Assembly (NCBI RefSeq): GCF_020532675.1
Contig: NZ_JAJAVE010000001.1
Coordinates: 186,001-250,000 of the forward strand
DNA from: Methylobacillus gramineus
Lineage (GTDB): Bacteria; Pseudomonadota; Gammaproteobacteria; Burkholderiales; Methylophilaceae
Length of the DNA: 64,000 nt
Direction of reading: 5' to 3'
Shown here: positions 46,974 to 55,637 of the stretch, piece by piece
Position numbering within the stretch: the stretch's first letter is position 1
Layout: the number at the start of each line of letters is the position of its first letter
Notes under the pieces: model-generated
The model's database searches: none
What the model saw: only the letters and a program-made list of their open reading frames with translations
Told to the model about the DNA's origin: nothing
Made by a program: the position numbers and the translations under genes

Positions 46974-47372
46974 ATGGCAAATCCCAATACTAAATTTCTA
47001 GTGGTAGATGATTTTTCTACCATGCGCAGAATCGTTCGCAACCTGCTTAAAGAGCTGGGATATAACAATGTGGATGAGGCCGAGGATGGTGTGATGGCAT
47101 TGGCGAAATTGAGAAGTGGTAATTTTGAGTTTGTGGTATCTGACTGGAATATGCCTAATATGGATGGATTAACCATGTTGCAGCAAATTCGAGCTGATCC
47201 TGCATTGTCATCCCTGCCAGTATTGATGGTCACAGCTGAGGCCAAGAAAGAAAACATTATTGCTGCTGCGCAAGCGGGTGCAAATGGCTATGTGGTCAAG
47301 CCTTTTACTGCAGCAACTCTCGATGAAAAACTAGGTAAGATTTTTGAAAAGCTTGCAAAAGCAGGGGGCTAG
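46974..47372 (+). CDS. cheY: CheY, chemotaxis response regulator (canonical)
   Basis: 132 aa. It resembles enteric CheY closely: [20 protein letters not shown], phospho-acceptor D57 followed by W ([13 protein letters not shown]), and [12 protein letters not shown] and [20 protein letters not shown]. When phosphorylated it binds FliM to reverse the motor. CGGAG precedes the ATG. cheZ follows after one base, so the two are co-expressed. Confidence 0.97.
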   Translation: MANPNTKFLVVDDFSTMRRIVRNLLKELGYNNVDEAEDGVMALAKLRSGNFEFVVSDWNMPNMDGLTMLQQIRADPALSSLPVLMVTAEAKKENIIAAAQAGANGYVVKPFTAATLDEKLGKIFEKLAKAGG

Positions 47373-47373
47373 C

Positions 47374-48039
47374 ATGGATAACTCGCTTCAAACTACTGGA
47401 AACGCTGATAACGAAGTCGAGAGTGTTCTGAACCCGCAAGACGACATGCTGCAGCGTATTGGCTTAATGACACGCAATCTTCATGAAAGCTTGCGTGGCT
47501 TGGGCTTTGATAAGCTACTTGAGCAAGCCGCACAAGGGATTCCTGATGCGCGGGATAGGCTGAACTATGTAGCACGGATGACAGAGCAGGCGGCTGAGCG
47601 CGTATTGAATGCTACGGATATAGCAACCCCTTTACAGGCTGAGCTTAATCAAGAAGCAGCTGGGCTGGAGACGCGTTGGAAAAGCCTGCTCTCGGTACCT
47701 TCTTTAAAGAAAGATTATGATCAGGTTGCGGATGAGACATTGGCGTTTCTATCCAAAACCGTTGCTCATACTGATGTTACAAAAAATCAATTGCTCGATA
47801 TCATGCTGGCGCAGGATTTTCAGGATCTTACTGGGCAAGTGATTAAGAAAATCACCGAACTTGCGCAAGAGATTGAGAAGCAGCTGGTGCAGGTGTTGAT
47901 TGATTTTTCTCCTGGCAGTGTGAAGAAGGAAAGTGACAATAGTTTATTGAATGGTCCGCAAATCAATCCAGAAACAGCGGTTGATGTTGTAGCAAGTCAG
48001 GAACAGGTGGATGATTTATTGGATAGCCTCGGTTTTTGA
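47374..48039 (+). CDS. cheZ: CheZ, CheY-P phosphatase
   Basis: 221 aa from the ATG at 47374, one base after the cheY stop, with AGGGGG overlapping the end of cheY. An upstream in-frame start would lie inside cheY. It has a long helical hairpin, the active-site helix LAQDFQDLTGQVIKKI (D151 and Q155 match E. coli D143/Q147), and the C-terminal CheY-binding helix DDLLDSLGF. Its stop is followed by a clear terminator. Confidence 0.97.
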   Translation: MDNSLQTTGNADNEVESVLNPQDDMLQRIGLMTRNLHESLRGLGFDKLLEQAAQGIPDARDRLNYVARMTEQAAERVLNATDIATPLQAELNQEAAGLETRWKSLLSVPSLKKDYDQVADETLAFLSKTVAHTDVTKNQLLDIMLAQDFQDLTGQVIKKITELAQEIEKQLVQVLIDFSPGSVKKESDNSLLNGPQINPETAVDVVASQEQVDDLLDSLGF

Positions 48040-48070
48040 TGATCCTAAACGTTGGTTAAATATTATCGCT

Positions 48071-48099
48071 AAGCCCTGTTGATATCAGGGCTTTTTTTT
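48071..48099 (+). terminator. Intrinsic terminator after cheZ
   Basis: AAGCCCTG (48071-48078), a 7-base loop, CAGGGCTT (48086-48093), then an unbroken T-run to 48099. This is a strong intrinsic terminator, 32 bases after the cheZ stop. It closes the chemotaxis operon and separates it from the third receptor gene. Confidence 0.92.
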
Positions 48100-48230
48100 G
48101 CCTATTACTTCAGAAAGTCATGAAGCGCGACGATATATAGTTATAGGGAGCCTGATTACAAGTACTCCCTAATTGCTAATGTTGAATAAAAATATTGGTG
48201 ACATTTTGTATGTTTCTGAGGGGGTAGTGT

Positions 48231-49790
48231 ATGAGCAAGCTTACTACAGCAGAGCGATTGGGTTCTGGGTTTGGTGTGTTGGTCTTGGCGGTAGTAATCG
48301 TGTCAGGATTGGCATTGAGGGCTTTGAGTCAGGAAAATCTCAGGTTCTCGAACTACATCAGTGGGGTGAATGCGCGAGCCAATGAAACAATGAACCTGGG
48401 TGCTGCAGTAAGTAAGCGAGCCATTGCCGCGAGAAATTTAGTGCTGGTTTCCAAGGCTACAGATCTGGAAACTGAAAAAGCAGCCGTCACTGCTGCACAT
48501 GAGGAGGTCACCACTATACTGGCGCGGCTGCAGGATATGATGGCGCATGCGAAGGAGGAAAGCTCTGCTGCGCATCAAATGGTGCAGAGTTTGACTGAGA
48601 TTGAAAAGGTATATGGTGCGGTTGCAATGAATATTGTGCACCTGGCACTCAATAGTCAGCAGGAACTAGCCATTCAGCAGATGAATGATGAATGTAGGCC
48701 TTTATTGCAGCAGTTGCTGGGAGCTACGCAAAAGTTTGCAGAATATACAGCGACTAGGGCTCAGGCCATTGAAGCCGAAGCAGCAGATGATTATCGCTTG
48801 CAAAGAAATATTCTCTTATTTGTCTGTGTAGTTGCGGTATTGCTGGCTGTATTCGCTGCATTTCTGATTACCAATAGTCTCAAGCAATCTCTTGGTGCGG
48901 AACCGGATGTACTGAGTGAGGCTGCAAAGCGCGTTGCCAGTGGTGATTTAAGCGCAGTGGCCGGTGCAAAGAGTGCGCCAAAAAATAGCGTGCTGGCTTC
49001 CCTCGGTGAGATGCAAGCCAGTTTGGCTGATATCGTGACTCAAGTGCGTAATGCATCAGACACGATTGCCACCAGTTCAGCTCAGATTGCTGCTGGCAAT
49101 GTGGATTTGAGTCAGCGAACTGAAGAGCAGGCGAGTAATCTGGAAAAGACTGCTGCTTCCATGGAGGAATTGACCGGGACTGTGAAAAGCAATGCTGATA
49201 CTGCCCAGCAAGTGAATTCGCTTGCTGGGTCAGCCAGTGATGCGGCTGTCCAGGGTGGTAAGGTCGTTGATCAGGTGGTGGCTACCATGCAGGATATTGC
49301 ACACTCATCCAAGCAGGTCGCAGATATTATTGGCGTGATTGATGGCATTGCTTTCCAGACGAATATTCTGGCCTTGAATGCTGCTGTTGAGGCAGCAAGG
49401 GCTGGAGAGCAGGGGCGTGGCTTTGCGGTAGTCGCCAGTGAGGTACGTTCATTGGCTCAGCGTTCAGCCAATGCTGCCAAAGAAATCAAGCAACTGATTC
49501 TGGATAGTGAATCCAGAGTGAACAGCGGTGCCGAACAGGCAAGTGCTGCGGGTTCGAAAATGAGTAATATCGTCGCACAAATTAAAGAGGTGAGTTACCT
49601 CGTCAACGAGATATCCAATGCGACACTGGAGCAAACTACAGGGATAGCCTTGGTTAGCGACGCGGTGACAGGACTTGACCAAATGACGCAGCAAAATTCA
49701 GCGCTGGTGGAACAGAGCTCCGCTGCGGCTGAAGCACTGGAGAATCAGGCATATAAACTTACGCAAGTGGTGGGGCTGTTCAGGGTGTAA
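48231..49790 (+). CDS. Methyl-accepting chemotaxis receptor
   Basis: 519 aa. Membrane helix at about 10-30 ([20 protein letters not shown]), a periplasmic four-helix-bundle-like sensor (about 33-190), second helix at about 193-215 and a HAMP region. The signalling domain has the tip [20 protein letters not shown]. It ends TQVVGLFRV without a docking pentapeptide. It lies beyond the cheZ terminator, so it should have its own promoter in the 131 bases between them; none was identified. Confidence 0.95.
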   Translation: MSKLTTAERLGSGFGVLVLAVVIVSGLALRALSQENLRFSNYISGVNARANETMNLGAAVSKRAIAARNLVLVSKATDLETEKAAVTAAHEEVTTILARLQDMMAHAKEESSAAHQMVQSLTEIEKVYGAVAMNIVHLALNSQQELAIQQMNDECRPLLQQLLGATQKFAEYTATRAQAIEAEAADDYRLQRNILLFVCVVAVLLAVFAAFLITNSLKQSLGAEPDVLSEAAKRVASGDLSAVAGAKSAPKNSVLASLGEMQASLADIVTQVRNASDTIATSSAQIAAGNVDLSQRTEEQASNLEKTAASMEELTGTVKSNADTAQQVNSLAGSASDAAVQGGKVVDQVVATMQDIAHSSKQVADIIGVIDGIAFQTNILALNAAVEAARAGEQGRGFAVVASEVRSLAQRSANAAKEIKQLILDSESRVNSGAEQASAAGSKMSNIVAQIKEVSYLVNEISNATLEQTTGIALVSDAVTGLDQMTQQNSALVEQSSAAAEALENQAYKLTQVVGLFRV

Positions 49791-49946
49791 CTAAGCTAAT
49801 TAAAAAGTAGATTCTTATGCTTAGTCCAATCGGGCTATTGTGACTTAAGCCGCAATCAACGATTATGCTCCTACAAATATTAAAAAGAGTGTGTGAGGAG
49901 AAATGCACTTTTTTGAATTTAAATTTTTATTTCAAGGGGCAATTCA

Positions 49947-50510
49947 ATGATCGCTACATCTTTTAAAGCCAAAGCAGTTGCTCTGGCGTTCGGTTTTTCT
50001 ATGTTTTCTGCTGTTACTGCATTTGCAGCAACAGCACCATTGACTATCATTAATGGTCAAGCATTGTTTGGTAACAACTTCAGCGTTCCTGGTGATTTTT
50101 CCGACACTTGGACTTTCACACTGACTGATGCGACAGATATTGGCGGTACTGCCAGCTCTACATATCTGACTATTGGCTCATTGTTGTTTTCTGGTGTTGA
50201 TTTGACAAGCGTCACTTTAGCTTCTTCTGCTGGCATTCAAACAGACTTGACTTATAATTTCCCAGGTGGTTCATCAACTACTAACACATGGAAATTCTCA
50301 GTGGCTAACTTGGCTGCTGGTAGTTACACACTGACAGTTGCTGGTGTTGCTGGTCTGGCGACTATTACAGACGCTCAAGCCTCTTACGGTGGCAATCTGA
50401 CTTTCACTGCAGCTGTTCCTGAACCAGAAACTTATGGCATGCTGGCACTGGGCCTTGGCCTGGTTGGTTTTGCAGCACGTCGTCGTCAGAACAACGTTAA
50501 GTTCTTCTAA
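49947..50510 (+). CDS. PEP-CTERM sorting-signal exoprotein
   Basis: 187 aa. A signal peptide (residues about 1-28, ending TAFAA) is followed by a threonine/serine/glycine-rich beta-type domain with DTWTFTLTD. A C-terminal PEP-CTERM tripartite signal ends the protein: VPEPE, a hydrophobic helix (GMLALGLGLVGFAA) and RRRQ. Such proteins are cut and sorted by exosortase and are often linked to exopolysaccharide. AAGGGG precedes the ATG. No exosortase is in the window. A strong terminator follows, and an EpsA-like regulator converges on it. Confidence 0.9.
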   Translation: MIATSFKAKAVALAFGFSMFSAVTAFAATAPLTIINGQALFGNNFSVPGDFSDTWTFTLTDATDIGGTASSTYLTIGSLLFSGVDLTSVTLASSAGIQTDLTYNFPGGSSTTNTWKFSVANLAAGSYTLTVAGVAGLATITDAQASYGGNLTFTAAVPEPETYGMLALGLGLVGFAARRRQNNVKFF

Positions 50511-50538
50511 GACGTCGCTAAATTTTTAGCGAATAAAT

Positions 50539-50569
50539 AAAAATGGCTGTGAATTTCACAGCCATTTTT
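50539..50569. terminator. Bidirectional terminator between the PEP-CTERM gene and the LuxR gene
   Basis: A 15-bp inverted repeat, AAAAATGGCTGTGAA and TTCACAGCCATTTTT, around one central base. It has A-runs on one side and T-runs on the other, so it can terminate both converging genes. It lies 29 bases after the PEP-CTERM stop and 50 bases from the end of the regulator gene. Confidence 0.88.
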
Positions 50570-50618
50570 ACGTCTAACGTTTGTTTACACCAATTTACAA
50601 AACTCTTGTCGGGGTAAT

Positions 50619-51392
50619 TTACTTCCTGAACTTGGACACAGCCTGTGCTCGGTTAAGCACATTGAGTTTTTTGAATATCCGTTGTAAATGGTTTTTCACG
50701 GTAAAGGCGCTGATGTCCAGAATCATGCCGATTTCCTGATTGGTTTTACCTTTTGTCACCCAATCCATTATTTCCAACTCACGTGCTGAAAGCATATTGA
50801 TGTTTTCATCCTGAGTGTCTGGTTCAATCTTGATTGGGACTGGATGTTGCTCCGGTAAGTGTTCTATTTGCCGTAACGCACTGTCAATGTAGGGTAGCAA
50901 TGCCTCTAACATCGGGCGGGAAGCGTGGGGAAAGCTGGTGTTTGAGCTAAGAAGCACATACAGACAGTCATGCCTGCCTCTGTGATCCTTGATAGCATGC
51001 ACTAGTGCTGACTTCATGTTCTTTAAGTAGTAACTCGATTCAACGTTTGCAAATCGACAATCATGCATGATGTTGTCTGAAGCCGATAACGTGAACGGCG
51101 CTTTGGCGTGATTCAGCCAATAGTTAAAGAGGTTTTGAAGAAATGGGTGGATTTCAGGATTAGAAATTTTATCGGATCTAATGCCTGGTAGAGGCGAGAC
51201 TATATTGAAGTATATAACTCCTAATGAAAAGTCTCCCCAAGCCGTGATCATGATTTCATGCGGTAGGAAAATTTGTAATTTTCCTTGCATCCAGAGAAAA
51301 AGCTCAAAGTGTGAGCGAATTCTCAAAGACTCATGCATTAATTCAATTAGCTGGCTTTTCTCAATATCATTTAAGTTTTTATTTAAGGACAT
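50619..51392 (-). CDS. LuxR-type regulator, EpsA-like (PEP-CTERM/exopolysaccharide associated)
   Basis: 257 aa. The C-terminal GerE/LuxR helix-turn-helix (about 200-255) reads LSARELEIMDWVTKGKTNQE and ILDISAFTVKNHLQRIFKKL. The N-terminal 190 residues are a non-receiver domain with no phospho-acceptor. The layout fits the EpsA regulators that accompany exosortase and exopolysaccharide clusters in methylotrophic betaproteobacteria. Being next to a PEP-CTERM protein supports this, but no eps genes are in the window. The DNA-binding call is firm, the EpsA label less so. Confidence 0.82.
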   Translation of the reverse strand: MSLNKNLNDIEKSQLIELMHESLRIRSHFELFLWMQGKLQIFLPHEIMITAWGDFSLGVIYFNIVSPLPGIRSDKISNPEIHPFLQNLFNYWLNHAKAPFTLSASDNIMHDCRFANVESSYYLKNMKSALVHAIKDHRGRHDCLYVLLSSNTSFPHASRPMLEALLPYIDSALRQIEHLPEQHPVPIKIEPDTQDENINMLSARELEIMDWVTKGKTNQEIGMILDISAFTVKNHLQRIFKKLNVLNRAQAVSKFRK

Positions 51393-51576
51393 GAGCTCGG
51401 CTATAACTTACTAGCAATAAGTATGTAATTGTAGTGCCATAATGGATCAGCTTGCGATATTATGGCGTAAATAATAATAATTATCAGAGTTTTTGAGAAG
51501 TTTGATGTGTTATTTTCTCAACATATGTAGTTATATACTAAAGTCTTCACATATACATAAGAAATAGAAAGATTAC

Positions 51577-52083
51577 ATGTATCCCGATTTAGTCCATTTG
51601 GGCGGCGCCGATAAGTACGTCGAAGAAATCCTGGAAATTGTCAATACAATCAAGTTGTTTGGCGATTTTAGTGATGAAGAGGTACGCTATTTTTGCTCTT
51701 ATATGCAGTGTTATGCTGCCCCAAGGGATTGCCAGCTATTGACCGAAGGCGATGTCGGCGATTATTTGTTGCTGATACTGACCGGTGAGGTTGATGTAGT
51801 CAAAGATATTCCAACCAAGGGTAAGCAAGTGATTGCCAAAGTGGGAGTCGGCACGGTGATCGGTGAAATGTCGATGATTGATGGCTTGCCACGCTCTGCA
51901 AGCTGTATCACAAGTCTACCTACCGATTTTGCTGTTTTGACGCGTGAGTCGCTCTACGAGTTACTTGTGAACATGCCAAAGCTGGGTAATAAGGTATTGC
52001 TCAAATTGATGCAGTTACTCACCTCGCGTTTCCGTGAAAGCTCAGACAGGTTTTTACCTAAAACCATGGGCGAGCTGATTTAG
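51577..52083 (+). CDS. Stand-alone cyclic-nucleotide-binding domain protein
   Basis: 168 aa. A single cNMP-binding domain (about 25-150). It has EGDVGDYLLLILTGEVDVVK and the phosphate-binding cassette GTVIGEMSMIDGLPRSASC, with the expected Glu and Arg. There is no helix-turn-helix, so it is not a Crp-type regulator; it may bind cAMP or another cyclic nucleotide and pass the signal to a partner protein. It stands alone between the regulator and the lipoprotein run, after a 184-base AT-rich gap. The next 385 bases hold no gene. Confidence 0.85.
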   Translation: MYPDLVHLGGADKYVEEILEIVNTIKLFGDFSDEEVRYFCSYMQCYAAPRDCQLLTEGDVGDYLLLILTGEVDVVKDIPTKGKQVIAKVGVGTVIGEMSMIDGLPRSASCITSLPTDFAVLTRESLYELLVNMPKLGNKVLLKLMQLLTSRFRESSDRFLPKTMGELI

Positions 52084-52468
52084 GCCGATTTACACTCAAT
52101 GGTCTAATTTCAGAGACTTTTAATGTCATTGGTGTGGCTTTTGTCATTACCAAACTAACGAGAACGATTGCCCCCACTCTGGGCTTTGTAGCTTCTATTG
52201 ATACAAATAATGTCAGTTGAGGTCTTCTGGAGATTAATGTCATCAGATCCCTACTATCATCTTCTATTTGTTGTAAATTCCCTCCACCACTAGTTGCCCA
52301 CCTTATTTACCTCTGCCAATTCCACTGAAATAACTTTGGGATAATGCCAACAGGGCATTACTCTTGCATACTTACTACAGCTTGTAGAGCGATTGTCCAT
52401 TCGAGCCCGGAAAATTACATCGCGATCAACATTGCCAAGTACCTACTAGGCGTGAGCTGGAAATAGGA
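52084..52468. other. Gene-free stretch between the cNMP gene and the lipoprotein run
   Basis: 385 bases between two converging genes. I see no open frame with a start and family-like sequence, no tRNA and no hairpin with a T-run. Nothing recognisable is present. Confidence 0.6.
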
Positions 52469-53065
52469 TTACTTGCAGAACTTCCCATAAGGAGTCCGAT
52501 CTGTAATGGATTTACCCTCAGGATGCTCTGAGCGAATTGTTTGAGCCTGTAATCTTAATTTCGATGCATCTTTTGGGTTGATAGCGGCCAATGCAAAGGC
52601 AGCCTCATCAAGTGTGTCGGCATAGCCGATAGGCCCGATTTGAGGAACATTGTGGCGCTCAAGGTCAGGTATCGCTTTTTGGTAGTATTCGGCGGCTTCT
52701 GCAAGTTTCCCCTGGTCCAGATTCAGCCTGGCGAGCTCAACCAGGCTCATGTAAAGCGGGCCTCCAGTTTCCTTATCCAGATCGTATGCCTGTTTCAAAT
52801 AGTAAGCCGCATCATCAAAAAAGCAGGTGACACCTAAGGAGCGGCCATATTCGTAACTCAATACCGCAAGGGTTGATGGTGCAACACCCCCAAGATCAGC
52901 ATTGACGACAGCACGCGCAAATGCACGACGGGCTGTTTGCCAATCGCCATTCGCGATGGCGATAGCGCCTTGTCTTGTATAGTTTTCTGCATTTTTCCGA
53001 TTGATCGGTGATGCGCAACTAACTAAACAAATAATCAATGTAAAAAAATAGATTTTTCTGATCAT
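52469..53065 (-). CDS. TPR-repeat lipoprotein
   Basis: 198 aa from the ATG at 53065 (GGA at 7 bases upstream). The frame stays open for 91 further codons, but that part is basic and not gene-like, while this start gives a lipoprotein signal (YFFTLIICLVSCAS). Tetratricopeptide-like repeats follow: NYTRQGAIAIANGDWQTARR, AAYYLKQAYDLDKETGGPLY and KLAEAAEYYQKAIPDLERHN. Similar in plan to the next gene upstream, so probably a duplicate pair. Such proteins are usually scaffolds on the outer membrane. Last gene of the minus-strand run. Confidence 0.8.
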   Translation of the reverse strand: MIRKIYFFTLIICLVSCASPINRKNAENYTRQGAIAIANGDWQTARRAFARAVVNADLGGVAPSTLAVLSYEYGRSLGVTCFFDDAAYYLKQAYDLDKETGGPLYMSLVELARLNLDQGKLAEAAEYYQKAIPDLERHNVPQIGPIGYADTLDEAAFALAAINPKDASKLRLQAQTIRSEHPEGKSITDRTPYGKFCK

Positions 53066-53087
53066 GATTTTTCCATAACGCCATATA

Positions 53088-53705
53088 TTAATTGTCATGT
53101 GCAAGGCAACTTTGCGGTATTGCCTCCGCTTTGAAGAGGGCAACCTTGCCACGATTGTTTTGCCTAAGCTCCTTAGCTTTGTTTGCAATGGTATCTGCCT
53201 CTGCAGTGCGGCCAGTCTTGCGCAGTGCTTCTTCATACGCATCCAATTGGTTGGCAAGTGCAATGGGGTCGTTGTTATCTTCCTTGAGTCGATACAACAT
53301 GGGGGTGGCTTTATAAAATAATGTGATAGCGTCAGCATATCTCAGCTGTGCCATATACAATCTTGCAAGCTCTGATAAGTTCTGGGACAGATATGCTAGG
53401 TTGGAATCAGCCAGTGCTTCACGCGCCTGAATAGATTTTTTTAGCCAATGCTCAGCTTCGTCTAATCGGCAAAGCTTGATATTAGCTCTACCTAAACCAT
53501 ATGAGGCAATGGCAATATATTGCTGGTCTTTGTTTTTCTGTGCGGCCTCTAGTGCTTTTTCATAACGCTGAGCTGCTTCTTGATAATGCGCGGTAAGGTA
53601 TGCCCGATTACCTTCCGTATTTAATATATGCTGTTGACTGACGGTAGTGCAGCTTGAAATTGTGAAAATGAAAAGTAGTAATGAATGTTTTATGAATAAA
53701 TACAT
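53088..53705 (-). CDS. TPR-repeat lipoprotein
   Basis: 205 aa. Signal LLLFIFTISSCTT with lipobox ISSC. TPR-like repeats: GNRAYLTAHYQEAAQRYEKA, IASYGLGRANIKLCRLDEAE and LSELARLYMAQLRYADAITL, with a C-terminal LDAYEEALRKTGRTAEAD unit. Shares the order of repeats and the phrase ELARL with the 198-aa protein just downstream; the two look like paralogues. The gap between them is 22 bases. Partner and role unknown. Confidence 0.82.
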   Translation of the reverse strand: MYLFIKHSLLLFIFTISSCTTVSQQHILNTEGNRAYLTAHYQEAAQRYEKALEAAQKNKDQQYIAIASYGLGRANIKLCRLDEAEHWLKKSIQAREALADSNLAYLSQNLSELARLYMAQLRYADAITLFYKATPMLYRLKEDNNDPIALANQLDAYEEALRKTGRTAEADTIANKAKELRQNNRGKVALFKAEAIPQSCLAHDN

Positions 53706-53777
53706 TTTTATATTGCTACGCCGTGGATTTTATTAATTGTAAGTAAAGAGAATCTAAATCAGTGAGGAAATAAGATA

Positions 53778-54038
53778 TTATTTGCACTGATATGGACTCT
53801 CACTTTTAATTTCGGCATCCGTTTTAAAATCACGAATCACAATCTTGGATTTTGGATAGCTCATGCATAAGGCATTTCTTGTTGAGTAAATGCTACTACC
53901 CTGTGCAACTAACTTTATCTGATTCAGTTGATTCCCATCTTTATCATATGCATCTACCGAGTATACGCCTTGAGTGGTCACACAACCGCTGAGTGAAAAT
54001 GTGCTGATAATAATGAATAATCTAGTGATATTTTTCAT
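53778..54038 (-). CDS. Small lipoprotein of unknown function
   Basis: 86 aa. Signal LFIIISTFSLSGCVTT with lipobox LSGC, then a short polar domain with two further cysteines (LCMSYP and YQCK), which could form a disulfide. Not recognised. It lies between the 191-aa lipoprotein and the TPR lipoproteins, all on the minus strand, with gaps of 72-85 bases. Confidence 0.7.
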   Translation of the reverse strand: MKNITRLFIIISTFSLSGCVTTQGVYSVDAYDKDGNQLNQIKLVAQGSSIYSTRNALCMSYPKSKIVIRDFKTDAEIKSESPYQCK

Positions 54039-54123
54039 GAGATTCTCGTTTTAATAGAGATAAGTAATAGATACTATTTTAGTAATTTTATGTGTTAATT
54101 ATTTGATCAGTGAGCTTATTTTT

Positions 54124-54699
54124 CTATTCATTGCATTGTGGTGCTGGCTTGATGGTAATCTCTGTTGGCTTAACTTTTTTTGTCGCTTCATCCATGACCA
54201 GCTCCCGCATACGTAAATAGCATCGCTCATGTTTCACTATCAGCGCCGCATCATAATGGTGATTGGCTTGAGGCGAGAAATAACCCGCAATGGGCCCACA
54301 GCCAGAATGATAAAACCGTCCATCCGACCTTTGACCACCCTGATCTAGCGAGACCACCACGGTGAGCGGTTGATTGGCCGCCACATAGAACTCATGGTGA
54401 GACCATGTCATATCCCCTGTTTCCGGCATCCCGATTTTCTTATTGCCTCCCAGAATAGCCAGCGCATTCAACGCACCAAAGGATTTACCACCACTATGCG
54501 CCAAAATTTCTTCAGCACTCCCTAGCTTGTAGCAAGATTTTCCAGGATATAAATAGGTATTGTTAGGTAAGGAAAACACTCTCAATTGTGCGGTGGGGCC
54601 TGTGTCAGGAGAGGAATCCAGTACTTGATTGGTGGAGCATCCCGAGACCACAATAACAGTCACGCCCATAATGAATCTAAACAACAAAGATAAGATCAT
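54124..54699 (-). CDS. Lipoprotein of unknown function
   Basis: 191 aa. Signal FIMGVTVIVVSGCST with lipobox VSGC. The mature part has four cysteines (SCYK, SGCG, ERCY, PQCN) and mixed beta character. The start follows GAGG and lies 2 bases after the stop of the upstream lipoprotein gene, so the two are translated together. Family not recognised. As part of the tpsA-linked run it could support export, surface display or protection from the TpsA tail. Confidence 0.78.
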   Translation of the reverse strand: MILSLLFRFIMGVTVIVVSGCSTNQVLDSSPDTGPTAQLRVFSLPNNTYLYPGKSCYKLGSAEEILAHSGGKSFGALNALAILGGNKKIGMPETGDMTWSHHEFYVAANQPLTVVVSLDQGGQRSDGRFYHSGCGPIAGYFSPQANHHYDAALIVKHERCYLRMRELVMDEATKKVKPTEITIKPAPQCNE

Positions 54700-54701
54700 G
54701 A

Positions 54702-55637
54702 CTACCTCATTGGCGCTGATAATGTTCTGCGGGCCTGTTCCGGATCAACCTTGACAGGTCGAGCTGCCGGCTTAGCCTCACTGTCTTTCCAGCGCTGAAT
54801 CTCTTCCTCACGTAACTTCTGAATCTCCTCTGGTGAGGGCAGTACATAATCAGCAGGCAAGGGCATGATCTTGAACGTTTCCACCCACTCTCTCAACAAT
54901 GCACGGCGAGGATTGAGCCATTCGGCAAAGTGGGGGATCGGGCTTGGAAAATAACCATAAACAAGAATTGTGTGGTTGCCTATTTTTGTACGATAAAAAT
55001 CCATCACATTAGCTACCTCTCCGGCCTTTAATGGAATTCCCCACTCCTCGGTATCTACGGGCTCATGAGGTTGAGTCGACACAAAATCCCATTCTTGACC
55101 ATGAATCATTAATTTTTTATGTTCAACAAATAGGGAGTGATTTTGACTAGATAAGACCTTAGTCCAACTACCTAGTGGTGGTTTATCACCTTCGTAGAGG
55201 ACGAGTTGATAAAAGATCACACCGTCTAATCGGGTAATACCGGCATAGGTTTTCCATACATAGACTGCCCCTTTTTCTGGATTTATGTTTGGGATGTGTT
55301 TAGGGTCGGGAAAAGGTTTAATCTCTATAACGTTGTATCTTGTCTGCATGTCTGTAGTGATTGGGAGTTTGTCTTTCTCCCGAATTATCCCTCGTCTTAT
55401 AAATGGCAAACAATCATCTTTTGAGTAAGGGCTATTTAAAGGTTCCAAGGCACCATAAATTAACGCAAAACCACCAGGCTCAAATATCTCGGGATTATCA
55501 TCACAAATTATTTTTACTTTTGATGATAGTGCTTTAGGCGGGGGCGGCAAGTATGAGTTTTCCATGCGTTCATAGGCCTTTTTATTGAAACATCCCGTTA
55601 ATGAGAGTGTTATCACCAAGATAATGAGAGTTCGCAC
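54702..55637 (-). CDS. Lipoprotein coupled to tpsA, candidate immunity protein
   Basis: 311 aa with a GTG start placed directly after the tpsA TAA stop; AGGAG lies 8 bases upstream inside the end of tpsA. The signal is LIILVITLSLTGCFNK with lipobox LTGC. The mature part is a soluble domain (about 40-265) with a proline/charged tail (about 265-311). Family not recognised. Tight coupling to an exoprotein whose tail looks like a hydrolase, together with an envelope location, fits an immunity protein against a lipase-type toxin, as known for several type VI lipase effectors. This is inference; a secretion accessory role is the main alternative. Confidence 0.68.
   Translation of the reverse strand: MRTLIILVITLSLTGCFNKKAYERMENSYLPPPPKALSSKVKIICDDNPEIFEPGGFALIYGALEPLNSPYSKDDCLPFIRRGIIREKDKLPITTDMQTRYNVIEIKPFPDPKHIPNINPEKGAVYVWKTYAGITRLDGVIFYQLVLYEGDKPPLGSWTKVLSSQNHSLFVEHKKLMIHGQEWDFVSTQPHEPVDTEEWGIPLKAGEVANVMDFYRTKIGNHTILVYGYFPSPIPHFAEWLNPRRALLREWVETFKIMPLPADYVLPSPEEIQKLREEEIQRWKDSEAKPAARPVKVDPEQARRTLSAPMR

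Noticed and set aside
41860-49420. Near-identical DNA stretches in the three receptor genes
   Set aside because: They encode the invariant signalling hairpin tip that all such receptors share, so they do not indicate a mobile repeat or recent duplication.
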